Below, in pieces: positions 6,408 through 15,909 of a stretch of DNA of 64,000 bases. The position numbers and the translations under genes were made by a program. The notes beneath the pieces are model-generated. The model was not told the DNA's origin and made no database searches. It worked only from the letters and a program-made list of their open reading frames with translations. The first letter of the stretch is position 1; every line of letters begins with the position of its first letter. Source of the DNA: Chloroflexota bacterium (GTDB taxonomy: Bacteria > Chloroflexota > Anaerolineae > Aggregatilineales > J027); NCBI GenBank assembly GCA_013112715.1, contig JABFGB010000027.1:1-64000 (forward strand), in the 5' to 3' direction.

Positions 6408-7412
6408 ATGAGCATCAAAACAGGCATATTCGGCGCAGCAGGGTATACGGGGTGGGAATTGATCGGAATTTTGCATACCCATCCTACCATGTCCATCCAT
6501 TTTGCCGTCTCCGACAGTAACGCAGGCGAGATGGTCGGCATTAATGGCTTGAAATATGTGAAACAACACGAGGCCGCTTTGCATGAAGTTGACCTCGTGT
6601 TTTTGTGTACGCCTCATCTGGCTTCCGCGCCTCTGGCCGCCAAAGCATTGGACGCTGGCGCAAAAGTGGTAGACCTTTCGGCTGACCTCCGACTCAAAAC
6701 CCCCGAAAGTTTTGCCAAGTGGTATCAACATGAACATCCTGTCCCCGCTTTACTTCCCACTGTCTATGGTCTACCCGAACTCAATCGTCATGAAATCGTT
6801 GGCAAAGAGGTGATCGCCAATCCCGGTTGTTACCCGACCAGTAGCATTCTCGGTCTTGCCCCTCTCGCCAAAGCGGGGGCATTAAAACCCGGCGCACCCC
6901 TCATTATTGACGCCAAAAGTGGGGTCAGCGGTGCGGGCAAAAATCCCAAACCCGATCTGCACTTTGTCGAAATCTTTGGCGACTTTAAACCCTACAACAT
7001 CGGACGCACCCATCGGCACACTGGGGAAATAGAGCAGGAACTTCATGCCCTTGCTCCCAATGCTGGCCCGATTATCTTCTCACCCCACCTGTTGCCAGTT
7101 GATCGAGGCATCCTCTCAACAATCTATGCGCCGCTGGCCGATGGGTGGGATTATGCCAAGGCCCGTGAACTCTATACCGATATGTATGCCGATGAGTTAC
7201 TGGTCAAAGTTCTACCTGAAGGTCAGACCGCTCGCTTGAAAGATGCCGTCCGCACCAATCGCGCCGTGATTTCCCTGACCCCAGCCGCCCCCGACCTGCT
7301 GATTATCGTCTCAGTGATTGACAATCTCCGCAAAGGGGCGGCCAGCCAAGCCGTACAAAACGCGAATCTCCTATTTGGCTTGCCGGAAACTGCTGGCCTA
7401 TTGGAGAACTAA
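6408..7412 (+). CDS. argC: N-acetyl-gamma-glutamyl-phosphate reductase
   Basis: The 334-residue protein carries out the third step of arginine synthesis, NADPH reduction of N-acetylglutamyl phosphate to the semialdehyde. The N-terminal GAAGYTGWEL (9-18) is the dinucleotide-binding loop. The catalytic cysteine is C141 in NPGCYPT, and SGVSGAGK with HRHTGEI follow in the catalytic domain. Length and motifs fit full-length ArgC. AAGGGA lies 7 bases before the ATG. It is the first structural gene after the attenuator and ends 2 bases before argB, so the two are translationally close. Confidence 0.97.
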   Translation: MSIKTGIFGAAGYTGWELIGILHTHPTMSIHFAVSDSNAGEMVGINGLKYVKQHEAALHEVDLVFLCTPHLASAPLAAKALDAGAKVVDLSADLRLKTPESFAKWYQHEHPVPALLPTVYGLPELNRHEIVGKEVIANPGCYPTSSILGLAPLAKAGALKPGAPLIIDAKSGVSGAGKNPKPDLHFVEIFGDFKPYNIGRTHRHTGEIEQELHALAPNAGPIIFSPHLLPVDRGILSTIYAPLADGWDYAKARELYTDMYADELLVKVLPEGQTARLKDAVRTNRAVISLTPAAPDLLIIVSVIDNLRKGAASQAVQNANLLFGLPETAGLLEN

Positions 7413-7414
7413 TC

Positions 7415-8155
7415 ATGACCATCGTTCTCAAAATTGGCGGCAACGAACTCGACACTCCCGGCTTCATTGATGAACTCGCCGAGGTTGTCAAAAAAATCGC
7501 CCCTGTTGTGTTGGTGCATGGTGGGGGACGCGAAATCAGCAGCACTCAAGAAAAATTCGGCGTCAATCCGGTCTATGTGGATGGCCTGCGCGTGACGGAC
7601 GGGCATTCCATGTGGATTGTCGAAATGGTCTTGTGCGGCTCGATTAACCCGCGCATTGTCCGCCGCTTTCAAATGGGCGGGGTCGAGGCGCAAGGACTTA
7701 ATGGCTCAGATCGAGGCCTGCTGCGGGCTAAAAAATTAGCGCATCCCAAAGGTGATTTAGGTCGTGTCGGGGAAGTCACTGCTGTCCGTGCCGAAATCCT
7801 GCTCGATATGCTGGCGCGGGGCGTAACCCCCGTCATTGCCCCGATTTGTTTGGGGGACGATGGCGCGTTTAACGTCAATGGGGACTATGCTGCCGGAGCG
7901 ATTGCCAAAGCATTAAACGCCGAAAAAGCCATCTTTATCAGCAACGTCCCCGGCGTGTTGCAAGATGGGCAAATTATCCCGACCCTAACTCCCAGCCTTG
8001 CCGCCGAATTAATCGCCAGTGGGGTTATCCAAAAAGGCATGATCCCCAAAGTTGAAACCGCCCTAGAGGTCGTGAATTCGGGGGTAGCCCAAGTCGTTAT
8101 CACCAACCTTGCCGGGGTCGCTGCTGGCACAGGTACAGCCGTCGTCAACCACTAA
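7415..8155 (+). CDS. argB: Acetylglutamate kinase
   Basis: This 246-residue amino-acid kinase has KIGGNELD near the start, VLVHGGGREIS (33-43), the IVEMVLCGSIN helix, GLNGSDRGLL where many ArgB have GLTGxDGGL, and NVNGDYAAGAIAKAL in the nucleotide-binding half. It phosphorylates N-acetylglutamate, usually the feedback-controlled step. It is at the short end for the family and lacks an N-terminal extension; extensions of that kind carry arginine sensing in hexameric ArgB, so enzyme-level feedback may be absent. That would fit control at the attenuator (inference). LysW-pathway kinases are a less likely alternative, since the whole neighbourhood is arginine synthesis. Confidence 0.93.
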   Translation: MTIVLKIGGNELDTPGFIDELAEVVKKIAPVVLVHGGGREISSTQEKFGVNPVYVDGLRVTDGHSMWIVEMVLCGSINPRIVRRFQMGGVEAQGLNGSDRGLLRAKKLAHPKGDLGRVGEVTAVRAEILLDMLARGVTPVIAPICLGDDGAFNVNGDYAAGAIAKALNAEKAIFISNVPGVLQDGQIIPTLTPSLAAELIASGVIQKGMIPKVETALEVVNSGVAQVVITNLAGVAAGTGTAVVNH

Positions 8156-8178
8156 CTGTTTAGGAGAACACCAATCGC

Positions 8179-9384
8179 ATGACCATGATAACCACCGAAC
8201 CCAACACCGAAACGACCCTCGCACAAGGGAAAAACTATCTCGCCCAAACCTATGCCCGTGCCCCCTTTGTGATTACACATGGCGAAGGCATGACCGTTTG
8301 GGATTCCACAGGCAAATCCTATCTCGATTTTGTAGCCGGCATTGCAGTGATGGCTCTCGGTCACAGTGACCCCGGCGTCGTCCAAGTGATGCAAGAACAA
8401 GCCGCCACGCTGATGCACGTCAGCAATTTGTATTACACCCCCCCCCAAATCCAACTCGCCGTCCAATTGTGTGAAGCCTCATTCGCTGATAAGGTGTTTT
8501 TCTGCAACAGCGGCGCGGAAGCCAACGAAGCCTGTATCAAATTTGCCCGTAAATATGCGCGGGCGAATGGGCATCAGGACAAAACCGAGATCATCGGCTT
8601 TTCCCATGCCTTTCATGGTCGTACCATTGGCGTACTATCCGTCACCCCCAAGCCCCAATATCAAGATGCCTTCCAACCTTTGATGCCGGGGGTCCATATT
8701 TTGCCCTATAACGACATCGAAGCCGCCCAAGCCGCCATCGGCCCACACACCTGCGCCGTGATGATCGAACCCATTCAAGGCGAGGGGGGGATTCACGCCG
8801 CTACTCCCAAATTTTTACAGACCCTGCGCGACCTCTGCGATCAATACGACGCTCTCCTGATTTTTGATGAGGTGCAGTGTGGCTTGGGGCGTACAGGCGA
8901 TTTATGGGCACATACCGCCAGCGGAGTTACGCCCGATTTAATGTCGCTTGCCAAGCCCCTTGCAGCGGGTCTGCCTATTGGTGCGGCACTGATGACCGAT
9001 AAAGTCAACGCCGCTCTTGCCCCCGGCGATCATGGCAGCACCTTCGCGGGTGGCAGTGTCGTGTGTGCCGTCGCCAGCTATGCCCTCAGCCGCATCAATA
9101 CCCCTGAAATGTTGGGCCATGTGCAAGAAACAGGCGAATACTTGATGGAACGCCTTGCCGAACTGAACTCCCCGCATATTTTGGATGTACGCGGACGGGG
9201 TTTGATGATTGGCATGGAATTAGATTTCCCCGCCGCCGAAGTGATACAGGCAGGCTATGACGCGGGATTCTTGTTGGTCAATGCTGGCCCGAATGTCATC
9301 CGCTTTGTCCCCCCCTTGATTGTCGAAAAACAGCACATTGACGCGCTGATTACTTTTCTATCCTCTTTTTTAGCCAGTAAATAA
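8179..9384 (+). CDS. argD: Acetylornithine aminotransferase
   Basis: The 401-residue class III PLP aminotransferase converts N-acetylglutamate semialdehyde to N-acetylornithine with glutamate. Visible features are SNLYYTPPQ (82-90), FCNSGAEANEACIK (108-121), the HAFHGRT loop, IFDEVQCGLGRTG with the PLP-binding Asp, and the Schiff-base lysine K259 in SLAKPLAAGLPIG. AGGAGA precedes the ATG. It lies 23 bases after argB and 12 before argG. The same fold serves other omega-aminotransferases, but context and motifs fix the call. Confidence 0.96.
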   Translation: MTMITTEPNTETTLAQGKNYLAQTYARAPFVITHGEGMTVWDSTGKSYLDFVAGIAVMALGHSDPGVVQVMQEQAATLMHVSNLYYTPPQIQLAVQLCEASFADKVFFCNSGAEANEACIKFARKYARANGHQDKTEIIGFSHAFHGRTIGVLSVTPKPQYQDAFQPLMPGVHILPYNDIEAAQAAIGPHTCAVMIEPIQGEGGIHAATPKFLQTLRDLCDQYDALLIFDEVQCGLGRTGDLWAHTASGVTPDLMSLAKPLAAGLPIGAALMTDKVNAALAPGDHGSTFAGGSVVCAVASYALSRINTPEMLGHVQETGEYLMERLAELNSPHILDVRGRGLMIGMELDFPAAEVIQAGYDAGFLLVNAGPNVIRFVPPLIVEKQHIDALITFLSSFLASK

Positions 9385-9396
9385 GGAGCAATCATC

Positions 9397-10686
9397 ATGA
9401 GCAGCAATGGAAACGGCAACAGTCTCCCGCCCGTCAAAAAAGTCGTATTGGCCTACAGCGGTGGTTTGGATACCTCGGTCATCGTGCCGTGGTTGAAAGA
9501 AAATTACCACTGCGAAGTCATCACCTTTACCGCCGACCTCGGTCAAGAAGATGAACTGGACGGTTTGGAAGAGAAAGCCATTAAAACAGGCGCGACCAAA
9601 GCCTATATCCGCGATTTGCGTGAGGAATTTATCACCGATTTTATTTTCCCCTCACTGCGGGCCAGCGCCGTCTACGAACGTGAATATTTGCTCGGCACAT
9701 CTTTCGCCCGTCCCCTCATCGCCAAACATATGGTCGAAGTCGCTGAGACCGAAGGTGCGGACGCGGTCTCACATGGCTGCACAGGCAAGGGTAACGACCA
9801 AGTGCGTTTTGAAGTCACCACAATGGCCCTCAATCCCAAACTGCGTGTGATTGCCCCTTGGCGTGACCCGCTGTGGACGATTCGCAGCCGTGAAGACGCC
9901 ATCGCCTATGCCGAAAAACATAACGTGCCGATTGCCCAGACGCTAAAAAGTATCTACAGCCGTGACCGGAATCTGTTCCATATGAGTCACGAAGGTGGCC
10001 CATTGGAAGACCCTTGGATTGCCCCCGAAGAATCCATGTTCACCCTGAGCGAATCACCCCAAAGCGCCCCTGACAGAACCACGACCATCGTGATTGGCTT
10101 TGAAGAGGGCTATCCCGTCTCGCTCAATGGCGAAAAACTTGGCCCATTGGCGCTGATGCAAAAACTTAACAAGCTCGGTGCGGAAAATGGCATTGGCCGG
10201 GTGGATATGGTTGAAAATCGCTTGGTCGGTATGAAATCACATGGCGTCTATGAGACCCCCGGCGGCACGATTTTGTTTAAGGCCCATCAAGTCTTGGAAA
10301 GCATCTGCCTCGATAAAGAAACCCTGCACTACAAACAAATCATCAGCCTACGTTATGCCGATCTGGTCTATAACGGCAAGTGGTTCAGCCAACTGCGTGA
10401 AGCATTGGACGGCTTCATCAGCGTGACCCAGCGTAGCGTCACGGGTGAAGTCCGCCTCGATCTCTACAAGGGCAATATCATCGTCACCGGACGCCGTTCG
10501 CCCTTCAGCCTCTACCGTGAAGATTATGCTTCGTTTGGTCAGATGGATGTCTACAACCAGCAGGACGCCGAAGGCTTCATTCACCTGTGGGGTCTGCCCG
10601 AAAAAGTGGAGGCGCTCATTTCGATTGATGGGTCGGGGGTCAGCCGCTACCGCCAACCTGATTACAGCCATTTCAAGCGCGACTAA
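9397..10686 (+). CDS. argG: Argininosuccinate synthase
   Basis: The 429-residue enzyme joins citrulline and aspartate using ATP. The ATP pyrophosphatase P-loop AYSGGLDTS is at 19-27. Other blocks are [30 protein letters not shown], and the C-terminal [15 protein letters not shown]. The protein is somewhat longer than the usual ~400 residues, with a Gly/Asn-rich N-terminal lead and a longer tail. AAGGAG precedes the ATG. A G-rich hairpin lies in the 103 bases before argJ. Ornithine carbamoyltransferase (argF), which supplies citrulline, is not in this window. Confidence 0.97.
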   Translation: MSSNGNGNSLPPVKKVVLAYSGGLDTSVIVPWLKENYHCEVITFTADLGQEDELDGLEEKAIKTGATKAYIRDLREEFITDFIFPSLRASAVYEREYLLGTSFARPLIAKHMVEVAETEGADAVSHGCTGKGNDQVRFEVTTMALNPKLRVIAPWRDPLWTIRSREDAIAYAEKHNVPIAQTLKSIYSRDRNLFHMSHEGGPLEDPWIAPEESMFTLSESPQSAPDRTTTIVIGFEEGYPVSLNGEKLGPLALMQKLNKLGAENGIGRVDMVENRLVGMKSHGVYETPGGTILFKAHQVLESICLDKETLHYKQIISLRYADLVYNGKWFSQLREALDGFISVTQRSVTGEVRLDLYKGNIIVTGRRSPFSLYREDYASFGQMDVYNQQDAEGFIHLWGLPEKVEALISIDGSGVSRYRQPDYSHFKRD

Positions 10687-10708
10687 TTTTTGACACCTGC
10701 CTCTTGTT

Positions 10709-10733
10709 CCCCTCTCCACGCGGTGGGGAGGGG
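10709..10733 (+). repeat. GC-rich hairpin between argG and argJ (dispersed repeat motif)
   Basis: CCCCTCTCCAC (10709-10719) pairs with GTGGGGAGGGG (10723-10733) over 11 bp with one G-U and a 3-base loop, then TTAGGGGTGGGG follows. The same C-rich/G-rich block with a GGGGTTAGGGGTGGGG-like tail borders the two palindromic elements near 32.15 and 38.64 kb. There is no immediate U tract, so it may slow polymerase or protect RNA rather than terminate. Confidence 0.75.
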
Positions 10734-10789
10734 TTAGGGGTGGGGATTCTTTTTGACGAAGCTAGAGCATCTAAGGAAACCCATCAATC

Positions 10790-12040
10790 ATGACCCTCAT
10801 CGAATCTCTCACCGCCCCCAAACTCCAAGACAAAATCGTAATGGGCACACTGCATCCCGTCGGAGGGTTCAAGGTGTCCGGGGTATACGCGGGCATCCGC
10901 AAAACCAACAAACCCGATTTCACCATTGTCGCCTCCGATATGGACTGCACCCTTGCCGCCGTCTTTACCACCAATCAAGTCAAAGCCGCGCCTGTCCTAT
11001 TGGATATGCAGCGCCTTGCCGAAAACCCGACCCAAATCCGTGCCGTCATCACCAATGCGGGCAATGCCAACGCCTGCACAGGGGAGCCGGGCCTGCAAAA
11101 TGCCATTCAAACCACCGAACTCGCCGCCGAGATGTTGGGTTGCCTGCCCGAACAGGTCTTGGTACTCAGCACAGGCGTGATCGGCGTGCAACTCCCAATG
11201 GATAAAGTCGCCTATGGCATTGAAAACGGCATAGCGGAACTCGAAGAAGATGCTTGGTCAGGTGCGGCCCGTTCTATCATGACCACCGACACCCGACCCA
11301 AAGGTGTCAGCAAGCAGTGTGGCGGCTATACCATCACCGCGATTGCTAAAGGCAGTGGCATGATTGCCCCCAACATGGCGACCATGCTTTCAATGATTGC
11401 CACCGATGCCGCTGTGCCTCAACCCCTCTTGCAAAGGGCCTTGTCTGCCGTCAGCGCCAAATCGTTTAACCGCATCAGCGTGGATGGCGACACCAGCACC
11501 AACGACACCGTACTGCTGCTTGCCAATGGTGCATCCGGCACATTGATTACCGAAGCACAGGGCTATACTGAATTTGTGGCCCACCTCACCGAACTTTGCA
11601 CCGAACTGAGCCAAATGATTGTTATGGATGGCGAGGGCGCGACTAAATTTATCGCCGTGCATGTGACGGGTGCGACTGATGATACCAGCGCCTATGCTGT
11701 TGCCAACACCATTGCGATTTCCCCCCTCGTCAAAACGGCCTTCTACGGCGGCGATGCCAATTGGGGACGGATTATGATGGCGGCGGGTCGGGCAGGGGTT
11801 CCGCTGGATCAGAGCAAACTCAATCTGTGGTTCGCAGTGGGCAAAGATTTTTCGGAAGGCTTGCAAGTCGTCGCCAATGGCACCCCCACCGATTATTCCG
11901 AAGCCGAAGCCTCCCACATCTTCGCCCAACAGGAAATCACCGTGCATCTCGATTTGGGGTTGGGAACATCCGAATCTACCGTCTGGACATGCGATTTCAG
12001 CCACGAGTATGTTAGCATTAATGGAGATTACCGGACGTAG
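10790..12040 (+). CDS. argJ: Glutamate N-acetyltransferase / ornithine acetyltransferase (ArgJ)
   Basis: The 416-residue protein transfers the acetyl group from N-acetylornithine to glutamate, recycling it. ArgJ cuts itself into two chains at a conserved Ala-Thr; here the site is A197-T198 in GSGMIAPNMATML, and the new N-terminal Thr is the nucleophile. Further blocks are FTTNQVKAAPV, TNAGNANACTG, SFNRISVDGDTSTND and GGDANWGRI. With argJ present the pathway is cyclic and a separate argA is needed only to prime it, unless this ArgJ is bifunctional. AAGGAAA precedes the ATG. The next gene starts 24 bases later. Confidence 0.97.
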   Translation: MTLIESLTAPKLQDKIVMGTLHPVGGFKVSGVYAGIRKTNKPDFTIVASDMDCTLAAVFTTNQVKAAPVLLDMQRLAENPTQIRAVITNAGNANACTGEPGLQNAIQTTELAAEMLGCLPEQVLVLSTGVIGVQLPMDKVAYGIENGIAELEEDAWSGAARSIMTTDTRPKGVSKQCGGYTITAIAKGSGMIAPNMATMLSMIATDAAVPQPLLQRALSAVSAKSFNRISVDGDTSTNDTVLLLANGASGTLITEAQGYTEFVAHLTELCTELSQMIVMDGEGATKFIAVHVTGATDDTSAYAVANTIAISPLVKTAFYGGDANWGRIMMAAGRAGVPLDQSKLNLWFAVGKDFSEGLQVVANGTPTDYSEAEASHIFAQQEITVHLDLGLGTSESTVWTCDFSHEYVSINGDYRT

Positions 12041-12064
12041 CGAGTCAGGAGGTATTGAGGGAAT

Positions 12065-12844
12065 ATGTTCGATAATTTACCAGAGCGACACCCCTTTAAA
12101 TTACCCATACCGGATGATGTGAAGGCCAGACCAAGAGCATTTGCTTATGATCTGGCCTATGGTGCTATTTATGGTTACTGGAAGCCAGTTTTAGCAGTGG
12201 TCAAAAATACCAATCTTATAGAAAGCGACTATCCAGGCAGTGGTGAAACATTACTCAATTATCTACTGCATAAATGGGTTAATGTCGATCTAAGAATAGA
12301 TCACCCAAGTATCCAACTTTTGACTATCTATGGATATCTTGAATATGCAGGAAATATAAACCTTAATAAGGAAAGTTATAGGCTCACTCAAAAGGCATTG
12401 GCTTTAGTGGAATATGCCCCACCCACATCTATTTTCATTTCATATAACCGTCGTCAGAGTAGCCCATTTGCCTTGTTGATTCTGAATCTTTTTAAGACAG
12501 AAGGGATCGAAGCATTTTTAGATATAAGAAGTATAGCCCCCGGTGACGATTGGCACGGCCTTATCGAAGAAGAGGTGAAGAAGCGTGAAAACTTTATCGT
12601 TCTTTTGAATCGCTCTACCCTAAGATCGAAATATGTCCGCCAAGAAATTCGTTGGGCTATAGAAAGTGGTACTTCAAAACGAGTTATCCCCATTTTTCAC
12701 GGAGGGTTAAAGCCCAAAAACTTTAAGGATGATGAATTTCAAGAGCTATTAACCAAGAATGCAATTATAGTTGAGCAAGAAACAGCAATCGCATATGAAA
12801 GTGCGCTTTTACAATTGTTGAATTATTTTGGACGTACCCCATAG
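12065..12844 (+). CDS. TIR-domain protein with unknown N-terminal domain
   Basis: The 259-residue protein has a C-terminal TIR domain (about 121-255): SIFISYNRRQ opens strand A, FLDIRSIAPGDDW is the BB-loop region, FIVLLNRSTLRS follows, and YVRQEIRWAIES carries E194 at the place of the catalytic glutamate of NAD-cleaving TIR enzymes such as SARM1. The N-terminal 115 residues are unrecognised and could be a winged-helix or effector-associated domain. Bases and codons are more AT-rich than the flanking arg genes, suggesting later arrival. GGAGGT precedes the ATG. It sits inside the arg operon, 24 bases after argJ and 9 before proS. NADase or defence function is possible but unproven, with no obvious partner sensor. 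Confidence 0.85.
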   Translation: MFDNLPERHPFKLPIPDDVKARPRAFAYDLAYGAIYGYWKPVLAVVKNTNLIESDYPGSGETLLNYLLHKWVNVDLRIDHPSIQLLTIYGYLEYAGNINLNKESYRLTQKALALVEYAPPTSIFISYNRRQSSPFALLILNLFKTEGIEAFLDIRSIAPGDDWHGLIEEEVKKRENFIVLLNRSTLRSKYVRQEIRWAIESGTSKRVIPIFHGGLKPKNFKDDEFQELLTKNAIIVEQETAIAYESALLQLLNYFGRTP

Positions 12845-12853
12845 GGAGGCGTT

Positions 12854-14536
12854 GTGCGTTATTCAAAACTCTTTGGCAAGACCAGCTTCGGCGAGATTCA
12901 AAGAGGCTCAGGGTTCATCAGCCACCAACTGCTGATTAAAGCGGGCTATGTGCGCGAATCCACCGCCGGACGTTATTATTTTCTGCCGCTTGGCTGGCGG
13001 GTACATGAAAAAATCCGCGCCATCATCAAAGATGAAATGGACAAGGCTGGGGCGCAAGAAATGATTACCCCCGTCCTCCATCCGCTGCAATTGTGGCAAG
13101 AAACCAACCGCACCAACACGGCAGGCTTTGAACTCATGACCATCAAAGATCGGCGCGGCGCAGAATTTGCGTTGGGGGGGACTGCCGAGGAAATGATGGT
13201 GGATGTGGTGCGCGGTTTCCAACTCAGCTACCGCGATTTGCCCTTTAACATCTACCAATTTTCGACCAAATTCCGCGATGAAATGCGGGCGCGGGGCGGC
13301 CTTTTGCGCGTGCGCGAATTCGTCATGAAAGATGCCTATTCCTTTGACGCCGACGAGGAAAACTTCAAACGCGAATATGACAAAATGGCGCAGGCGTATT
13401 ACAGCCTTTTCCGCCGCATGGGTCTCAATTCGGTCATGGTCGAGGCCGATAATGGCTATATCGGCGGCGAATACTGCCACGAATTTATTGTCGAAAGCGA
13501 AGTTGGCGAAAGTCGTTTCCTTGCCACCCCCGATGGCTCAATGTATGCCCATGAAGACGTGGCCCAATTTCAGCGCAGCCTGCCCAATCCCGACGAACCC
13601 ATCAAAGAGTTCCAAATCATCGAACAACCCGCTTGGGTCAAGACAATGGAAGACAACGAGAAGCACTACGGTCAACCCCGCTGGCGCTATCTCAAAAATG
13701 TCGTCTATCGGCATGTTGGCACGGGTGAAATCATTATTGCGGGGCTGCGTGGCGATCTGGAAGTCAACAAAACCAAACTCGAACACGCCATTGACGCGGT
13801 GGGGCAATTGGAAGATGCCACCGACGACGACCTGATTAAACTTGGCACGCAGCGCGGCTATGTCCATTCTTGGGGGCATCGGGCGCGTTATATTGGTGAC
13901 CTCTCCCTGACTACCGTGCGCAATTTCATCGGTGGGCAAAAAGAAGACACCACCGATTCGATTAATGTCAATTACGGGCGCGATTTCACCTGTTCGATGC
14001 TCGCCGATATTGCGATGGCCCAAGAAAGTTATATCGCCCCCAATGGTCAGCCTCTAATCGAAAAGCGCGGCATTGAAGTTGGCAATATTTTCCAACTCGG
14101 CTATCACTATTCGACCAAGATGGCAGGCGCGGTCTTTGTAGATCAAGATGGCAAAGAAAAACCGTATTACATGGGCTGCTATGGCATCGGTTTGGGGCGC
14201 ACAATGGCGGCAATTGTCGAAATATACAATGACGACAAGGGCATCATTTGGCCCGATGCGGTAGCCCCTTTCCAAGTCCATTTGGTGTCACTGGCAGGGG
14301 TTGAAGAACAGGCCGCCGAAGTTTATGCCCAATTAAACGCCGCTGGAATCGAAGTCCTGTGGGATGACCGGGACGTATCCGCCGGGGTCAAATTTGGCGA
14401 CGCCGACCTACTGGGAATTCCCGTTCGATTGGTCATCTCCAAACGCACCAAAGATAAGCTAGAATGGAAGCGGCGCGACAGCGAAACAAGCGAATTACTA
14501 GATTTGCATGAAGCACTAGCGAGGCTAAAAAATTGA
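12854..14536 (+). CDS. proS: Prolyl-tRNA synthetase
   Basis: The 560-residue enzyme charges tRNA-Pro. It starts at a GTG with GGGAGG upstream. Class II motif 1 lies around GRYYFLPLGWRV, motif 2 is FRDEMRARGGLLRVREF, and motif 3 is GCYGIGLGRTMAA. The editing insertion between motifs 2 and 3 is present (about 215-385), so this is the bacterial type. The C-terminal anticodon domain contains VLWDDRDVSAGVKFGDADL. Placement within an arginine operon, between a TIR gene and argH with a 4-base overlap at its 3' end, means that its expression may follow arginine supply. Confidence 0.97.
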   Translation: MRYSKLFGKTSFGEIQRGSGFISHQLLIKAGYVRESTAGRYYFLPLGWRVHEKIRAIIKDEMDKAGAQEMITPVLHPLQLWQETNRTNTAGFELMTIKDRRGAEFALGGTAEEMMVDVVRGFQLSYRDLPFNIYQFSTKFRDEMRARGGLLRVREFVMKDAYSFDADEENFKREYDKMAQAYYSLFRRMGLNSVMVEADNGYIGGEYCHEFIVESEVGESRFLATPDGSMYAHEDVAQFQRSLPNPDEPIKEFQIIEQPAWVKTMEDNEKHYGQPRWRYLKNVVYRHVGTGEIIIAGLRGDLEVNKTKLEHAIDAVGQLEDATDDDLIKLGTQRGYVHSWGHRARYIGDLSLTTVRNFIGGQKEDTTDSINVNYGRDFTCSMLADIAMAQESYIAPNGQPLIEKRGIEVGNIFQLGYHYSTKMAGAVFVDQDGKEKPYYMGCYGIGLGRTMAAIVEIYNDDKGIIWPDAVAPFQVHLVSLAGVEEQAAEVYAQLNAAGIEVLWDDRDVSAGVKFGDADLLGIPVRLVISKRTKDKLEWKRRDSETSELLDLHEALARLKN

Positions 14537-15909
14537 CCAATCAACTCTGGGGGGGGCGTTTTGCTGATTCCCCTAACGCTCAAATGCGTGCCCTACAAGA
14601 TTCCATTAGTTTTGATAAAGTCCTCTATGCCGCCGATATTCATGGCAGCGTGGCCTATGCGTGGGCGCTCTCCCGTGCAGGCATTTTGACCGAACAGGAA
14701 GCCCAAACGATTGAAAACGGCCTCGAAAAAATATTAGGCGAATTTGAAGCCCACCAATTCCACTATACCGAGGGTGATGAAGATATTCACACTGCCGTCG
14801 AACGCCGCCTAACCGAAATTGTTGGGCCTGTTGCGGGCAAACTGCATACCGGGCGCAGCCGCAATGACCAAATCGCCACTGACATCCGACTGTGGCTGCG
14901 TGACACCTGCGCTCAAATTGAGGGGATGCTTATCACTATCCAAACTGTGCTGGTGAATCGGGCCGAGCCTCATATCGAAACCATCATGCCCGGTTTCACC
15001 CATATGCAGCCCGCCCAGCCAATCACTCTTGCCCATTGGCTGATGAGTTTTTTCTGGATGTTGCAGCGTGACCGCGAACGCCTCAACGATGGCCTCAAAC
15101 GCATCAATATATCACCATTGGGGTCAAGCGCATTAGCTGGGACGCCTTACCCGATTGACCGCGAACATATTGCCGCCAATTTAGGTTTTGCGGGAGTTAC
15201 GCACAACAGTCTGGACGGGGTATCTGACCGTGACATGATTGCCGAATTTCTTTTTGTCGCCAGCATGATCGGCCTCCATCTCAGCCGCCTTGCCGAAGAT
15301 GTCATTCTTTACAGCAATCCCATTTACGGTTTCATCCGCCTGCCCGACGCCTATAGCACGGGGTCAAGCATTATGCCCCAAAAACGCAACGCCGACCCGA
15401 TGGAACTAGCGCGTGGTAAGGCGGGCCGCATGATTGGCAACCTAACCGGCCTCTTGACCACCTTGAAAGGTTTACCCAGCACCTACAACAAGGATTTGCA
15501 AGAGGACAAAGAGCCGCTGTTTGATACAACACGCACCCTCGATCTGCTGCTGCCTGTGATGGCGGGAATGCTCGAAACGCTCGAATTCATCCCCGAACGA
15601 ATGCTAGACGCCCTAGATGAAGGCTTATTGGCAACTGAATTGGCGGATTGGCTGGTTGGGCAGGGCATGGCATTTCGAGAGGCCCATCATGTCGTTGGTC
15701 AGGTGGTGCGACAGGCCGAAGAAAAAGACCTGCCTCTATCCCAACTGCCCCTCAGCGATTATCAAGCCATCTCGCCTTTGTTTAATGAGGATGTCTATGC
15801 GGCGCTCGATTTTGCGACGGCTGTCAGCAAGCGCAAGGCGACAGGTGGCACGTCCCCCGATGCAGTGCGCCACCAAATCGCCCGTGCGCGGATTTTGCTG
15901 AGTCGTTAA
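14533..15909 (+). CDS. argH: Argininosuccinate lyase
   Basis: The 458-residue enzyme splits argininosuccinate into arginine and fumarate, the last step of the pathway. It begins LWGGRFADSPNAQM, has HTGRSRNDQIATD around residue 110, TIMPGFTHMQPAQP, and the superfamily signature GSSIMPQKRNAD near residue 280 containing the mobile catalytic loop. The start is a TTG that overlaps the proS stop as TTGA, pointing to translational coupling. It ends the operon. The stop lies 1-4 bases into the convergent lipoprotein gene, so no free-standing terminator is visible between them. Confidence 0.97.
   Translation: MTNQLWGGRFADSPNAQMRALQDSISFDKVLYAADIHGSVAYAWALSRAGILTEQEAQTIENGLEKILGEFEAHQFHYTEGDEDIHTAVERRLTEIVGPVAGKLHTGRSRNDQIATDIRLWLRDTCAQIEGMLITIQTVLVNRAEPHIETIMPGFTHMQPAQPITLAHWLMSFFWMLQRDRERLNDGLKRINISPLGSSALAGTPYPIDREHIAANLGFAGVTHNSLDGVSDRDMIAEFLFVASMIGLHLSRLAEDVILYSNPIYGFIRLPDAYSTGSSIMPQKRNADPMELARGKAGRMIGNLTGLLTTLKGLPSTYNKDLQEDKEPLFDTTRTLDLLLPVMAGMLETLEFIPERMLDALDEGLLATELADWLVGQGMAFREAHHVVGQVVRQAEEKDLPLSQLPLSDYQAISPLFNEDVYAALDFATAVSKRKATGGTSPDAVRHQIARARILLSR

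Noticed and set aside
11390..12004. Minus-strand ORF antisense to argJ (204 residues)
   Set aside because: Shadow of argJ, with no recognisable domain or ribosome site.
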